DNA of 64,000 bases from Nymphaea colorata (Eukaryota > Streptophyta > Magnoliopsida > Nymphaeales > Nymphaeaceae), in the NCBI RefSeq assembly GCF_008831285.2, contig NC_045149.1:8398417-8462416 (forward strand). The letters run 5' to 3'. The number at the start of each line of letters is the position of its first letter. The stretch's first letter is position 1. Both the position numbers and the translations under genes were made by a program. The notes beneath the pieces were generated by a model. The model saw only the letters and a list, made by a program, of their open reading frames with translations. It made no database searches and was not told where the DNA came from. Of this stretch, positions 24,837 through 36,908 are shown piece by piece.

Positions 24837-25173
24837 TGAGACTGCACACAAGCCGATTGACTCTTGCTCGAGAGCTAGAGTCACTTGACAAACTCTAGCT
24901 TGAGCTTGGCTTGAACTCAAATCAACAGTACAGCACTGAGTTCATTAAACTTGTTTCTCTTAAGTTACCATGTCTTGTTTCTTTTAACTTGTTAATTCAT
25001 TTAACTATTCTCTCATTATATTTCAGTATCCATTATGTAGTCGTAGTCAAGTTGAGTTTTTTCAACTCGAACTCAACTCATTTAATCTTTCATGAACGGG
25101 TCAAGTTCGAGTCAAGTTTTGATGAGTAAGTTCGAGTTGAGCTCAAGTTGGCTTGACTTGTTGTGCAGCCCTA
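24837..25173. mobile_element. Small hAT-like MITE
   Basis: The 337-bp segment is flanked by ATTTTAGA (24829-24836) and ATTTTAGG (25174-25181), an 8-bp target duplication with one mismatch. Its ends are imperfect inverted repeats: TGAGACTGCACACAAG on the left and, reverse-complemented, TAGGGCTGCACAACAAG on the right. The interior is rich in GAGTT/AGCTC-type words (CTCGAACTCAACTC, GAGTTGAGCTCAAG), typical of plant hAT-derived MITEs. There is no coding sequence. Confidence 0.65.
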
Positions 25174-25249
25174 ATTTTAGGCCATGATTGACTGAAAAAA
25201 AAAATATATTATGCATATTATTTAAGAGAGGGAAAAGCCTAAGGAATTA

Positions 25250-25544
25250 TTACAGTACACAAAACAAAAGGAAAGAAAAGAAAGATATTCAGATTTTGTT
25301 ATGATAAAATTTTTGATACTTTATAATTCAATTATACATGTAGCATGGCTAGTCATGCAGCGGTGCAAATTTGAGTGCATCTCTTGTTTGATTCCTATGA
25401 GCACTACTCTCCAAATTGTGTTGAGAGGTGGGCTGAGTGATTGCAGTAGTCACTTAAGTGACGAAGGTTAGGGTTGTTTGGCCTTCCTCTTCCCTTCTTT
25501 CTCCTTTTTTTCTCTCGTTCCCTTGCCTCGTTCTGCAGCCATGA
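25250..25544 (+). repeat. Dispersed repeat, copy 2, left half
   Basis: The left half matches 21355-21580. The last five bases, CATGA, are the left target duplication of the Ogre-like array. The right half of the same repeat resumes at 56204. Confidence 0.65.
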
Positions 25545-28500
25545 TGTTAACACCCCAAATTTTTCCACGTCAAAATTGAAGCAATATGAAAATTTCACAA
25601 AAGAATTGTGAAAATTTGCAATTTCAAAGCCAATTTCGAATCTAAAGAACAATTATATTCAAATCGCGAATTTAACCCGGGACATGAATCCCCATGCAGG
25701 ATTACGAGTCCAAATCCAATTGCAAAATTGCAAAATTGAAATTTTGACTTAGATCCAAGAATTGAGTCTAGAATGCTACACGGGACCCACGTGTGGGCCC
25801 CACCAAGCCCGTGTGGTCAAGAGCCCCCCAGGGCCATGCCCCCCTCCATTTAAAAAAAATAATAAATAAACAAGGAAGCAATTATTAGACTGGTCAAACT
25901 CACCTAACCTACTTAATCCAAGTAGGTTTGACCCGGGTGCACCCAAAAGTGGTGCCAATTCCAGCTAGGTTCGATCAGCACGGACTCAACACAATCAAAA
26001 CGTAAGTCTGTCTCATGATCCAATTAATGGACGAAAATAAACTTTGACCGAACCAAACCCACTTTGACTAAACTCAGTCAAAGTACAATTTAGCTCAATT
26101 AAGATCTTTCTTGACCCAAATTTATCAAATTACCTCAAAAAAAGTCAAACTACTCGCAAATGAGCTTTGACTTTGGTCAATTGGTCGAAATTGATTAATT
26201 TGAACAATTTTGCCCTTCTGCGGTCAAATTGAGATTAAAAAGCCTAAATTTGTTTATGAAAGGCAAATGAACATTTGAATTTGTCAAATGCATGAATCAA
26301 ATACCAAATTTAAATTGAATTTCTCCAATGAAAGTTTGATTCAGTTGAAATCCATTTTCAATCAAGTTTTGGATGAAAATACCCTTTTCGAATCAAATTT
26401 GATAAAATTTTCAAATTTTATTAAAATTTAAATTGAATTCAATGCATTTGGAGCTTAGTAACTAGTTTTAACCTTACAAGATCGATTTCAAACAAAAAAT
26501 AAATAAATACAAAATAAGGGTAAAACCCTGTGCAAGGGTATTTTCGTCCAAAATTTTGGTTAAGTTGGTCACCTAGGTCTGAACCCATGTTGACCAAACT
26601 AACCCAGCCCACCTAGCTCGTGGAAATGGGCTAAGAAATGGTCAATTAGAGCCTTTAAAGCCTATTTAACTCATTTTACAAGTCCCCAAGGTCTTAAGCA
26701 AGTTCCCAAGGTGAGTTAAGAAGGTGGTTGAACTCACCTCCACCTCTATATAAACCTCCCCTTAGCCACCAAGGAGGGGGATGAATTTTTGGAGTATTCC
26801 TTCAAGTGTTGTAGCCAAGGAGCTTGGACAGAGAAGCCAAGGAGGAGCAAGAAGATTCGTCCAAGCTTTCTTCTCCCCTTTCTCTCATTTTCTTCTTCAT
26901 TCTCTCTATCGAGTTTGCTAAGTTAGGGTGCTTAAGTGAACCCTTACTTAGGATTTTCGTGGAGAGAAGCTCTTTCATTCTCCATTCCAAATTCCAGCAA
27001 GCAAGATATTTCTTATTCTAGCTTTGCTAAGCTTGAATCCATGGTTAGGTTCTTGTTTAGGATTGCTCGATTTAGAAAACAAGTGAAGACGAAGGACAAG
27101 CATCAAGACCGACCGCAAGGTAGGTGATTTTAACTCACTTCTCTTCTACTTTAGCTTATTGTTGATTTATTTTAATTCCAGCAATTCGTGGGAGGGTTTA
27201 TTTTCATTTGCTTATGGCTGGGAATGATGTCCACCTAAGGGAAACATACGCTTCAATGTACATGTTAATGCATAATGCATGCATATGTCGGTTTTTCTTA
27301 AATATGAACCCACGTATCATATTTTGAAATGGGCCCCAAGGCCACGTCCCTTTCAAAGGAATCAACTTAATACCATTTTGAACTCCCTACCATGAGAGAA
27401 TCCCATGGTGAAAGAGTGATTTTGCTGCATCATGTATGATGAGAATGCCTATAAGGGATGGATTCGTTCTTATGAATGTGAACCACCCTTGCATGGCGAA
27501 ATGATGGACGAATAAGCTTGACCATTGTTTTATTTTCTTTCTTATTCACAGTCTTTTTGATTCATGTCTTTCAATTTAATTAATCAAGGGTAGTAGGGGA
27601 GATTTGAAACAAGATTTCAATCTTCCTACATGAAAGAACCCTACCATGAATCTTCATGATTCACGAATCATGCGGTCCCTTGATAAAATTTCAATTTGAA
27701 AAGTAAGGTACGTATATGTATTCATTGTTATATATCTACATATATGTATCCGATTTCTTGTCAAAAATTACATTCTTCTTTTAAAATCAGGTTGGAACAT
27801 GTTTCCAAACCGGTTTTTAAGGAAATTGGCCATTTTTATTGATTTTCCTAGTGCAAGGCTATGAATCATTTTCATTTCATTTTTACTTAATTTCAGCAAA
27901 TCCATACGTAAGATGTATGTATGTTGTTGAAATCAGACCATGTTTCATAGGAATTGGTTTAAGAATGTCAAAGTTTACATATTTGAAATACCAACTATCC
28001 TAGAATCATCCAAAAGAGTTGACGATCTCATTACTATCAGATCTGGAATTTGAATCTATTTGAAAGACTTCTTATTTCTATCTAAGAAAGAAGCCCTTCA
28101 TTGGAATCAATGTCTACAATTTTCAGCTATCTAAATCAACACAAGGTATGATTTTTAGCTATTTTGAGATAAAAGTGGATGTCATCCACGTCTCCCATCC
28201 ATTTCAAAGATTGAACTTGGCATCATTTATATATTTTCATCATTTTGATAATTTTATGTCAAGCCTCAAGCTTATGGACTACATCTCTAATTCATGTGCT
28301 TAATCATATAATAAGCACATATAGAGAAAGTCCTACATTTTAATCAATCTTCATGCATAGATTGTATGACGTGCAATATGGACTTTGAGAGATTATGAGA
28401 GAGTGAAGAATGTATGTTTCATATGAATGAATCTTGAGGGATTATGAGAGAGAGAGAAGAATGAATGTTCCATATAGTTTCCCTTCCCGTTTCATGCATT

Positions 28501-29175
28501 CACCTTCACTCAAAATCAATAGCACCACATGCACATTCTCAAGGCGTTAAGTGATTCAAATTTGAATTGCAAAAAGTTACCAATTCATATTGCAATGAGA
28601 ATTTGTAAACCTCACTTAACTTCAAAAGAAAACACAAGCAATGCATTCATAATCTTTTGGCCAAACTGCGTTTGAAAAACAACATGCTTTCTAACGATTT
28701 GGAACCCATGTTCTTTCAAAAGAATGAATTCTATAAATCAATTATTTGACAAAAGAAAAGTTCAAAATCAATTTTGATCATAAGATGATCATCATCACCT
28801 AGAGTTCACAACGAAGAACTCAATTCCAAATCTTCAAAATCCTCAAGAATTATGTATTTCAAATCGAAAACAAAGGTTTTAAACCAATTTGAAGACCCCC
28901 CAATATTCAAATTCATTTATTCAAAAATGAATTTCGGTTCTTGAATCCAAAACCTCAATGCACAAGCACATAGGATTTGCATCAATAACTCGTATATGAT
29001 CCAAATGATCCTTAGTCCTTCGTCTAATTACCCCTGTTAAAGGCGGCAGGAACGATTGGACCTCGTACCGATGGGCGGGTCCCTTTCTCTTGAAAATTTT
29101 CTCAAAATCGCAATTTTAAAAGAATTTTGCTGACTCGCATTTCGACCTCCTTAAAAAATGAGAGGGGTGCAAACA
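25545..29175 (+). repeat. 5' LTR of the family-A (Ogre-like) array
   Basis: It starts TGTTAACACC and ends GTGCAAACA, so TG...CA. It aligns throughout with 36909-39845 and with 49166-56203 once the nested solo LTR is removed (3631 bp here and about 3628 bp there). It holds a TATA box, a small open frame (26936-27127), a conserved CAAG|GTAGGT donor-like site at 27119/27120 and the conserved CTCGTACCGAYGGGCG block near its end. Confidence 0.92.
26747..26754 (+). promoter_or_regulatory. TATA box of the 5' LTR
   Basis: TATATAAA in the context CCTCTATATAAACCTCC is preserved in all three LTRs (also 37420-37427 and 50489-50496). It is about 1.2 kb into the LTR, a position that would define U3/R. Transcription from it is inferred. 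Confidence 0.6.
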
Positions 29176-29177
29176 GA

Positions 29178-29196
29178 TGGCACACCCGGTGGGACC
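29178..29196 (+). other. Primer binding site of internal copy 1
   Basis: TGGCACACCCGGTGGGACC begins two bases after the LTR end. TGG pairs with the CCA end of a tRNA. The rest is compatible with a tRNA-Arg, the primer known for Ogre elements, but I matched it only from memory. The same site follows the middle LTR at 39848-39866. Confidence 0.65.
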
Positions 29197-29941
29197 CATC
29201 ATTGTTTGTCTAAGGACTTATTTGGATCATATGTGAAACATCAATTGCATAAAAAAAATTCGTAAAAATGCATACCGACATCATGTAGTGTACATTGAGG
29301 AGATTTCATGAACCTCTTTCATTTCAATTTATCCTACCCCTCCTCAATTGAGGGATTGTATGGAGCCCATGTATGCTCTCAAAATTTCAAATCTATCTCT
29401 TAGGAATGTATGCAATAGAGCCATCTATTTCGCATCTTCTCATGAATTTTGAAAAACAAATCCTTACCTATATCATATCCCGGTCATCATGTTGTTGGGC
29501 TATTTCTAGGACATTAGTCCAAGATATAGCCTTACAACTGGACCACCCAATTGGACTGAGAAGTCCCCCCATTAGTACCGAAATCGATAATAGTCCCGGT
29601 ATATCGATGGGTGAACAAGGAGAAATGGAGAGCCCAAATCTAGAAAACCCTTGGAGGAGTCTATGCCAGTACCATAAACTTGGTATATAGGCATACCATA
29701 AATTTTGGATAAATAAAGAACCATTTACACATTTATTCTCCATAGGTTCCAAGACAAATTTTCAAAACAATGCATATAGGCAAGAGTCCTAGGGATTGCA
29801 TTATCAATTTTTCATTAATTGCTTGGATGCATATGATGTTTTACTTTGCCTCTAAACCCATGTCCAAACCCAATGTCAAAGCCTTTCTTGAGTCTCTATT
29901 GGGTCAATCCATGTCAAAGTCTAATACTTTCTCTTGTCTAG

Positions 29942-31153
29942 ATGGACTCAGAAAGCATTTTTCCATATGACCACATCCTATTCGGGTCATGTCAAGGCCG
30001 ATTCGGACTTGGCATCATCCCAAGTGGAGTCTACCTACCTCTGTGGTATCCTTCATGGTACCCAACTTTTCAGTGTATGTTCCTGGACCACTTAGAGGAT
30101 TGCGGACTTGAAGAAGCAGTCAGTCTAACCATGCAACCTATCAATGGCAATCTAATCCATGCATTTGCTGAAATATGGAACCCAAGGACCAACACATTCT
30201 GGTTTCCATGGGGTGAAATGACAATCACTCTTGATGAGTTCTCCAACATTATGGGTTTGCTAGAGCCGAAATGTGATCCAAGAGGTCCAATTGAACACCA
30301 GTTCCTTGTAAACCAAGGTCAAGTCAAAACTCTAGAAGTGATTCGTAAACTCATAGGGAAACGGAGTTGGCCTTTTCTAGAAAAAAATGGACATCAATAT
30401 CTTCAACTACAAGAGCTTGGTGAAACATATTCCCAATTTGTCAACCCTGCGTCACTATCTAGAAGTGTTGCAGACAAGTACAAAAACTCCATGGTGACAT
30501 GTACCGTGGGTCTTATCTTCTTCAAAAATGAAGAACACATAATGGATTTCCGCATAGCTCGCCTCTTCAGAAAATGGGGGCATGTCAAAGTCTGTCACAT
30601 TTCCATAGCAATAGCAGCCTTGGCATTCCTTTACAGAGGGTTGACCAAATTTTCAATTGGAGATGCAGACTCGATAGAAGGATGTGTCTTTGCACTGCAA
30701 GCATGGTTCTACAAACATGTGGGGCCACAATCATGCCATTTTCAAAACACTGATAGCCAGTTATCCAGTATGGAGTACTACCATAGGAAGATGGAGGAAG
30801 TCGATGACTCCACCATCATTTGGGACTTCTTTGATCGGAAAGTCATCAAGTCATGATACACCTACAACCCTGTCAGAGGAAGTATTCTATTGGGGCCATT
30901 CTTCATAGTCGAATATCATTCAGACCGTTGCCACAGGTAAATCTCACTACGTCAAAGGAAGGCATATCGAATTGAGTCGGAAGGAGCCATCGTGGAGTGT
31001 GAACTAAACACTGAAGAGTGGTCCGGGATATACACCTATGCCCAGCAACGTTGGGAATCATTTGCCCACTTGTATCTTGTCCTTGGTCCAGGAATGGGTC
31101 CCGAATATGTAAAATGGTGGGATGAAGTCCGCCCATCTATCCTTCTGTCCTAG
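29942..31153 (+). pseudogene. Extra ORF1 of copy 1: plant mobile domain (PMD) protein, two stops
   Basis: The ORF lies between the primer site and gag and would encode about 403 residues. It shows the hallmark of the aminotransferase-like plant mobile domain: a WNPRTNTFWFPWGEMTITL segment (residues about 79-97) followed by DEFSNIMGL. Later come KWGHVKV and a C-terminal WDEVRPSILLS. PMD proteins such as Arabidopsis MAIN and MAIL1 act in nuclei, and PMDs also occur in transposable elements; the role in an Ogre-type element is unknown. TGA at 30854-30856 and TAA near 30942 interrupt this copy. In copy 2 these positions are sense codons. The start ATG is in the same place in both copies. Confidence 0.8.
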
Positions 31154-31326
31154 ATTGTCATGTCTAGTTCAATGTTGTCAAGCCAAAATTTGTCAAGTTA
31201 TGTTGAACTTTGTCAAGTTTTGTCATTCTCATCTTTCTTTCAATATGCAATCAAAATTTGTCATCTATCATCAATTCACATCCTAACATTTTCAATTTTT
31301 CTTCTTGCAAGGTGAACATCCGCTTT

Positions 31327-33700
31327 ATGGTCGAAACCAAAAGCCAACAAAGAAGAAGGATTGAAATGGAGCTAGAGCAAACTTTTATGGGAGACAAGGG
31401 AGAAGAATCCTCCTCAGAAACACCTCCCAAGCTAGAAATGAATGATCCAAAATTTGAAGAATACAGAAGATTTCGGAGATACATGATTATGTTCAATGAA
31501 GAACAAGCTCAGACAGAAAAAGCCAAAAAGAAAGGGAAGAAGACAAAGAAGTATTCATCAAGTACTTCTGACGCTTCTGAAGATACTACAACAGAATCCC
31601 GTAGTGAGGAAGAACCAAAAACTCTCAAGAAAAAGAAGAAGGGAGAATCCTGAAAAATAAAAATTCAGGAAGTTGAAAAGAAGTTGAACGCAGTTCAACT
31701 CAAATGCAAGAATAAAAGGAATTTTACGTGCGAAGATTTCTACGAAAGCTTCGAAAACGACAAACACATAAAAAACTTGCCCAAGAAATTTATCAAATTT
31801 GATGGTCATGGAGACCCAAAGGTACATTTGGCTATGTTCTTTGTTGAATGCTACAAATTCCGCCACAATCACAGGGCCCTCTTTCGATGTTTCCCCAGAA
31901 GCCTAGAAGGAATTGCAGCACAATGGTATCGGGAACACATCAACCCAGTGGAATTGAAGAATTTTGACAAGTTAATCAACCTTTTCATTGAAAGGTTCAT
32001 TCAAAACGTTGAAACTGCACCAACGATCACCACACTATGCTATCTGAAGCAGAGGCCAGGTGAAAAGGTGAGAATTTTTATTCAAAGATGGAGGTCTTCT
32101 TGCAACAAGATGAGGGACCCAATCTCTCAATCACATGCATTGGGACTCATCGTAAACAATTTAACACAACTATTAAGGAGCCTCATTTCCAATGCTCCAA
32201 TAAAGTCTTTCATCGATCTCACCGAGAGGGTAGAATGCATTGAAGCAGGAATTGAAAATAGAGCTTTTGATGTTGTCATCCCGGTAAAGGTTAGGGAAGA
32301 TACAAAGAAGAATAGCAGGAGTCAAAATGCTCCAGCCAACGCCGCCACCTTCAAGAAAGAGAAGCCAGAATATCCCAAGAATAAAGGGCTAATGGACAGA
32401 GCTAGTGGCACTAAAAATAAATATCTTGGATGGGGATACGATAGGAAATTCACCCCATTACAACAGAGTTATGAAGAGGTCATGCACATGTTGATCGAAA
32501 GAGGTACTCTGTTTCTCCCAATAGTCTCCAACCCCCCACCGATGATGGGGAAAAACAAAGAGCAATTTTACAAATTTCATCGTGCTCCAGGACACGACAC
32601 AGAAGAAAGCCTTGTACTTAAAAATATTGTGCAAGATGCAGTAGATAAAGAAATCATCAAAGAAGTCAGCAAACAACCAAACATTCTCAAAAACCCTTTT
32701 CCTAAACATGGAAAAGGAATAGTTTCGATGGTCAGATTTTCAACAGGTCGTCAACTTATGGTGACAAACAAAAGGGATACAGCGTCCCTGGATTTCTTTG
32801 GATTACATTTCAAACATGATAAAAGATCCATCAATGCACAAACCGGACTGGTTAAACAAGACCATCTGATGGAGATTGATCAGAAGTCACAAGTGTGCCA
32901 TCCTGAACCATTGGAATCCATTTTCAAGGAGTTAGACCCCTTACCCGAAGTCAGGAAGGGAGGATTTAGCCTTAACCAAGGAAATGGATGGGCATTTGAA
33001 TTATGTGAAAATGGTTCAATCGTGTTCTCTGATAAAGATCTACCAATTGGAGGTGCATCGCATAATGATGCTTTGCACATAGTAGTAGAAACAAGGGGAA
33101 CCAGAGTTTCTCATGTTTTAATTGATGGTGGAGCAAGCCTGAACATTTGTCCACAACAAACAGCTCGTGAGTTAGGCATAAGACAGGCTGACTATACACC
33201 GTCGTCGATTTTCATCCATGGATATGATGGAATAGGACAACCATGCCTAGGATGTATATGTCTAGATCTGAATATCTCTGAGACGTATCATCAGGTTTTT
33301 ATTTCATGTGGTGGATATAGAACTTTCATTCAACCTATTGCTTGGCAGACCGTGGATCCATGCTACCAATGCAGTTCCTTCCACTCTACATCAGTGCATC
33401 AAATGGACTCACAATTGGAATACTATAACCATCTATGCAGTGCACCTAATGATTCTGGTACCAACGTATACAATTGAGGTACCCAGTATTCGAGTCTGTA
33501 AAGAGGAAGAAATATCTCAAAGTCTTAGCAGATTGGTCATTCAGAAACCAAAGAAACAGGTGTGGGTCAAAAAGGGTACCAAACCTGAAACAAGTTACAA
33601 AAGTCATCTGTTATTCAAGAAATTCTGCCAGAATGAGAAAGGATTGGATTTACTCATACGCCATGGCTACGAGCCATTTACTGGCCTTTGGCAAACATGA
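31327..33700 (+). pseudogene. gag-pro of copy 1, broken
   Basis: The ATG at 31327 opens a charged, Lys/Glu-rich N-terminal segment ending at a TGA (31651-31653). The same frame reopens and carries the Ty3/gypsy gag core (KFIKFDGHGDPKVHLAMF, ALFRCFPRSLEGIAAQWY, RFIQNVETAPTITTL). Downstream is the retropepsin-like protease with LIDGGASLNICP near 33130; the catalytic Asp is present. An extra T in the T-run near 33297 shifts the frame. The rest of the protease (SFNLLLGRPWIHATNAVPS) is read at 33308-33700. Relative to copy 2, 21 bp are missing near 33440. The zinc-knuckle region is degenerate (FHRAPGHDTEESL, where copy 2 has DTEDCL). Confidence 0.85.
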
Positions 33701-33993
33701 AAGTAGAATCTTGGAACCAGTTACCTTGACAAGACAATGAGGCACTCAAGCCTTAGGATGCCAAAGCTATGAAAAAGTGGATGTCAAGGAAGAATTCAAG
33801 CCAATAACTTTTGTCAAGAGAAATACCATAGGCGGATGTTCACCATCAATCTGAATCAATAAATTTGCTATCATTTTGTCATCCAGTCATCATTTTGTTA
33901 TTTTGTTATCATTGTACTCCAAATAGACCAAGTGTCTTCATTTTGTAATACCTTCAAAGATGCAATGGAATATGCAATTTACTTTCATGTACA
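33701..33993 (+). other. Gap between protease and RT in copy 1
   Basis: About 290 non-coding bases rich in TTTTGTYATC. In Ogre elements an intron separates protease and RT, and this gap is in that position. I could not fix splice sites: a possible acceptor in copy 2 (TTTATGATAG at 44732) reads TTTATGATGG in copy 1. Confidence 0.45.
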
Positions 33994-36908
33994 ATGTCTC
34001 AAAGCTCATCTAACTTCTTTATAATCTTTATGATGGCATATGAGGATCAAACAACAAAAGTCTTTAAGGAGGTAAATCTAGAATTCACTGACACAGAGTG
34101 TCCAGAGTTCATCCAAATAAGAAAGCAAGATCAACCGTCACCTTTGATTAATGATCCAATTGAGGAAATTAATATTGGCACGGTAGAGAACCCAAAGATT
34201 TTGCAAATCGGAACAAGTCTTTCAGCAGGTGAAAGAAAAGAGTTGATAGACTTCCTCAAAGAGCATCAAAAAGCCTTTGCATGGACTTATGAGGACATGC
34301 CAGGACTCGATACAAAATTAGTCGAGGATCGACTACCATTGAAACCAGAATGCAAGCCAATCAAACAAAAGTTGAGAAAACTAGACCCTCGTCTTAAGGG
34401 GCAAGTTAAGGAAGGCCTACAAGACCTACTAAAGGTAGGGTTCATCCGAGCAATCGACTATCCTGAATGGTTAGCAAACATTGTGGTAGTCCCAAAGAAA
34501 AATAGCAAAATTCGGATATGCATCGATTTCAGAGATTTGAATAAGGCTACACCAAAGGATGACTACCCACTTATAAACATCGACTTGTTGGTCAATAGTA
34601 CTGCAGGCCACGCTTTGTTCTCGTTTATGGATGGATATTCTGGCTATAACCAAATTAAACTGGCTGCTCAAGATCAAGCCAAAACATCGTTTACAACCCC
34701 ATAGGGTACTTTTTGCTATACGGTAATGCCGTTTGGTTTGAAGAACGCTGGGGCAACATATCAAAGAGCCATGGCAGCCATTTTTCATGATCAAATGCAT
34801 CAGATCATGGATGCATATGTAGATGATCTACTAATTAAGTCAAAAACAAGGGAAAATCACAACAATATGCTTTCTCAAGTTTTTGATAGACTCTTACAGT
34901 ATAAGCTTAGGTTGAATCCACAAAAATGTGTATTTGGTGTGGAATCTGGTAAGCTTTTGGGATTTATGGTTAGCAAAAAGAGAATCCAAATGGATCCCTC
35001 CAAAGCAAAGGCGATCATCGAAATGCCGCCGCCAACAAATCTCAAGGAGCTACGCAGCTTGCAAGGCAAAATTTAGTCAATTAGAAGGTTTATATCTAAT
35101 CTTGCCATGAGATGTGAACCCTTCAACCATTTACTACGGAAAGGAGTCAAGTTTGAATGGGGACATGAATGTCAAGTCTCATTTGAAAAGATCAAGCGGT
35201 ATCTTCTTGTCCACCAATTTTAAAACCACCAATTCTGGGAAAACCTCTACTTCTTTACGTCACAGTCAACAATTCAGCTTGTGGTGGATTTTTGGCTCAA
35301 TATGAAGAAGGATGTCGAATAGAACATGCCATTTATTACATCAGTAAGACATTTGTGCAGTATGAAAAGAACTACTCGCACATGGAAAAAACTTGCTCGG
35401 CCTTGGTATGGATGTGTCAAAAATTAAAACATTACCTATTGGCATGCGAAGTTAAAATTTTATCCAAACTTAATCCACTCAAATATATCCTCGAACAGCC
35501 ATTTCTGAATGGAAGGATAGCAAAGTGGCAGGTTTTGCTAATGCAATATGATTTAGAATATGTGTCACAAAAATCAATCAAGGGGCAAGTCATTGCAGAC
35601 CAATTGGCATATTTTCCTCTATATGAAGAAATTAGAACAAATGATGATTTTTCAGATGAGCAAATCCTAACGACTGAGCCAGAGCATATTTGGGAGATGT
35701 ACTTTGATGGATCTAAGAGCACAGCTAGGGCAGGCATTGGGATACTTTTCATTACACCAGAAAGGGAAATGATTCCTTACTCTCTCAAATTGAATTTTTT
35801 CTGCACGCATAATATGGCAGAGTACGAGGCCCTAATCCAAGGACTCAAAATGTTGCTCAAATTTAAAGTGCAGAGAGTTCGCATTTTTGGAGATTCTATC
35901 TTAGCTGTCAGTCAGGTCAATAGAGATTGGCAAGTCAAAGATCAGAAATTGATCTCATATCAAGAGTTAGCAGCTTCCCTCTTAAGACAGTTCGATGAAT
36001 ATCAACTCTTACATGTCAAAAGAGAATTTAACCCAATAGCAAACGGTTTAGCCAGTTTAGGCTCTACCATTGCCTTCAAACCTGGAGAATCTATCAGATC
36101 TTTTAAAGTTGGAAGACTCGAACAACCATCTTTTTTCATACCAGAACAGGTGTTGCAAGCAGAAAGTAAAGAAACACTATGGTATCAGAACATCAAGGAT
36201 TTTCTCCAAACTGGAACACTTCCACCAGAAATGTCTCGAAAAGAGCATAGAGTTTTGAGACACGTGTCTTCAAGATATTTCATTTTAGCCAACATCCTAT
36301 ACACAAGAGGATTCAGCACAGAATATGCTAGATGTCTCGATGCAAATGAGGCACTAGAAGTCATTCAAAAAGCCCATGAAGGAATTTGTGGGGGACATGT
36401 AGGGTATCAGACCCTTGTCAAGCAGATAGTCAGAGCAGGGTACTATTGGCCCACAATGCAAAGAGACTGTCACCAATTTGTCAAGAAATGCATCAAATGT
36501 CAGTTGCATGCACCATCAATTCATGCTCCAGCAGCGTACCTTCATTCGGTCAGCTCACCATGGCCATTCTCCATGTGGGCCTTCGACGTGCTCGGACCAA
36601 TCAATCCGCCTGAATTAAATGGACACAAGTATTTTCTTGCAGCTACAGATTATTTCACCAAATGGGTCGAAGCAATCACCTTAAAAACAGTCGAAGGACG
36701 ACATGTAGTGTCCTTCATCCACAAAAATCTTTTGTGTAGATTTGGCATCCCGCACGATATCTTTTCTGACAACGGTACTCATTTTAAAAATGAGAAAGTG
36801 CACAATCTATGTCACAAACACAAAATACAAGAACACTTCTCTGCCCCATATTACCCGCAAGGTAATGGTAAGGCAGAAGCAACTAACAAGATCTTGATTC
36901 GTGTCTTA
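33994..36908 (+). pseudogene. pol of copy 1: RT, RNase H, second RNase H, truncated integrase
   Basis: RT begins in the frame opened at 33994. It has FIRAIDYPEWLANIVVVPKK, the ICIDFRDLNKATPKD segment and a YVDD catalytic box near 34820. A TAG stands where gypsy RTs have Trp (TTP-x-GTFCYTVMPFGL), a second TAG follows near 35075, and a frameshift lies near 35220. The RT-linked RNase H and connection follow. A second RNase H (MYFDGSKSTA, MAEYEALIQGL, RIFGDSILAV) is typical of the Tat branch; its last catalytic Asp is Asn (NPIANGLASL). The integrase HHCC finger and DNGTHF are present, and E lies in GKAEATNK. The frame then runs straight into middle-LTR sequence at 36908, losing the integrase C terminus. 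Confidence 0.88.
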
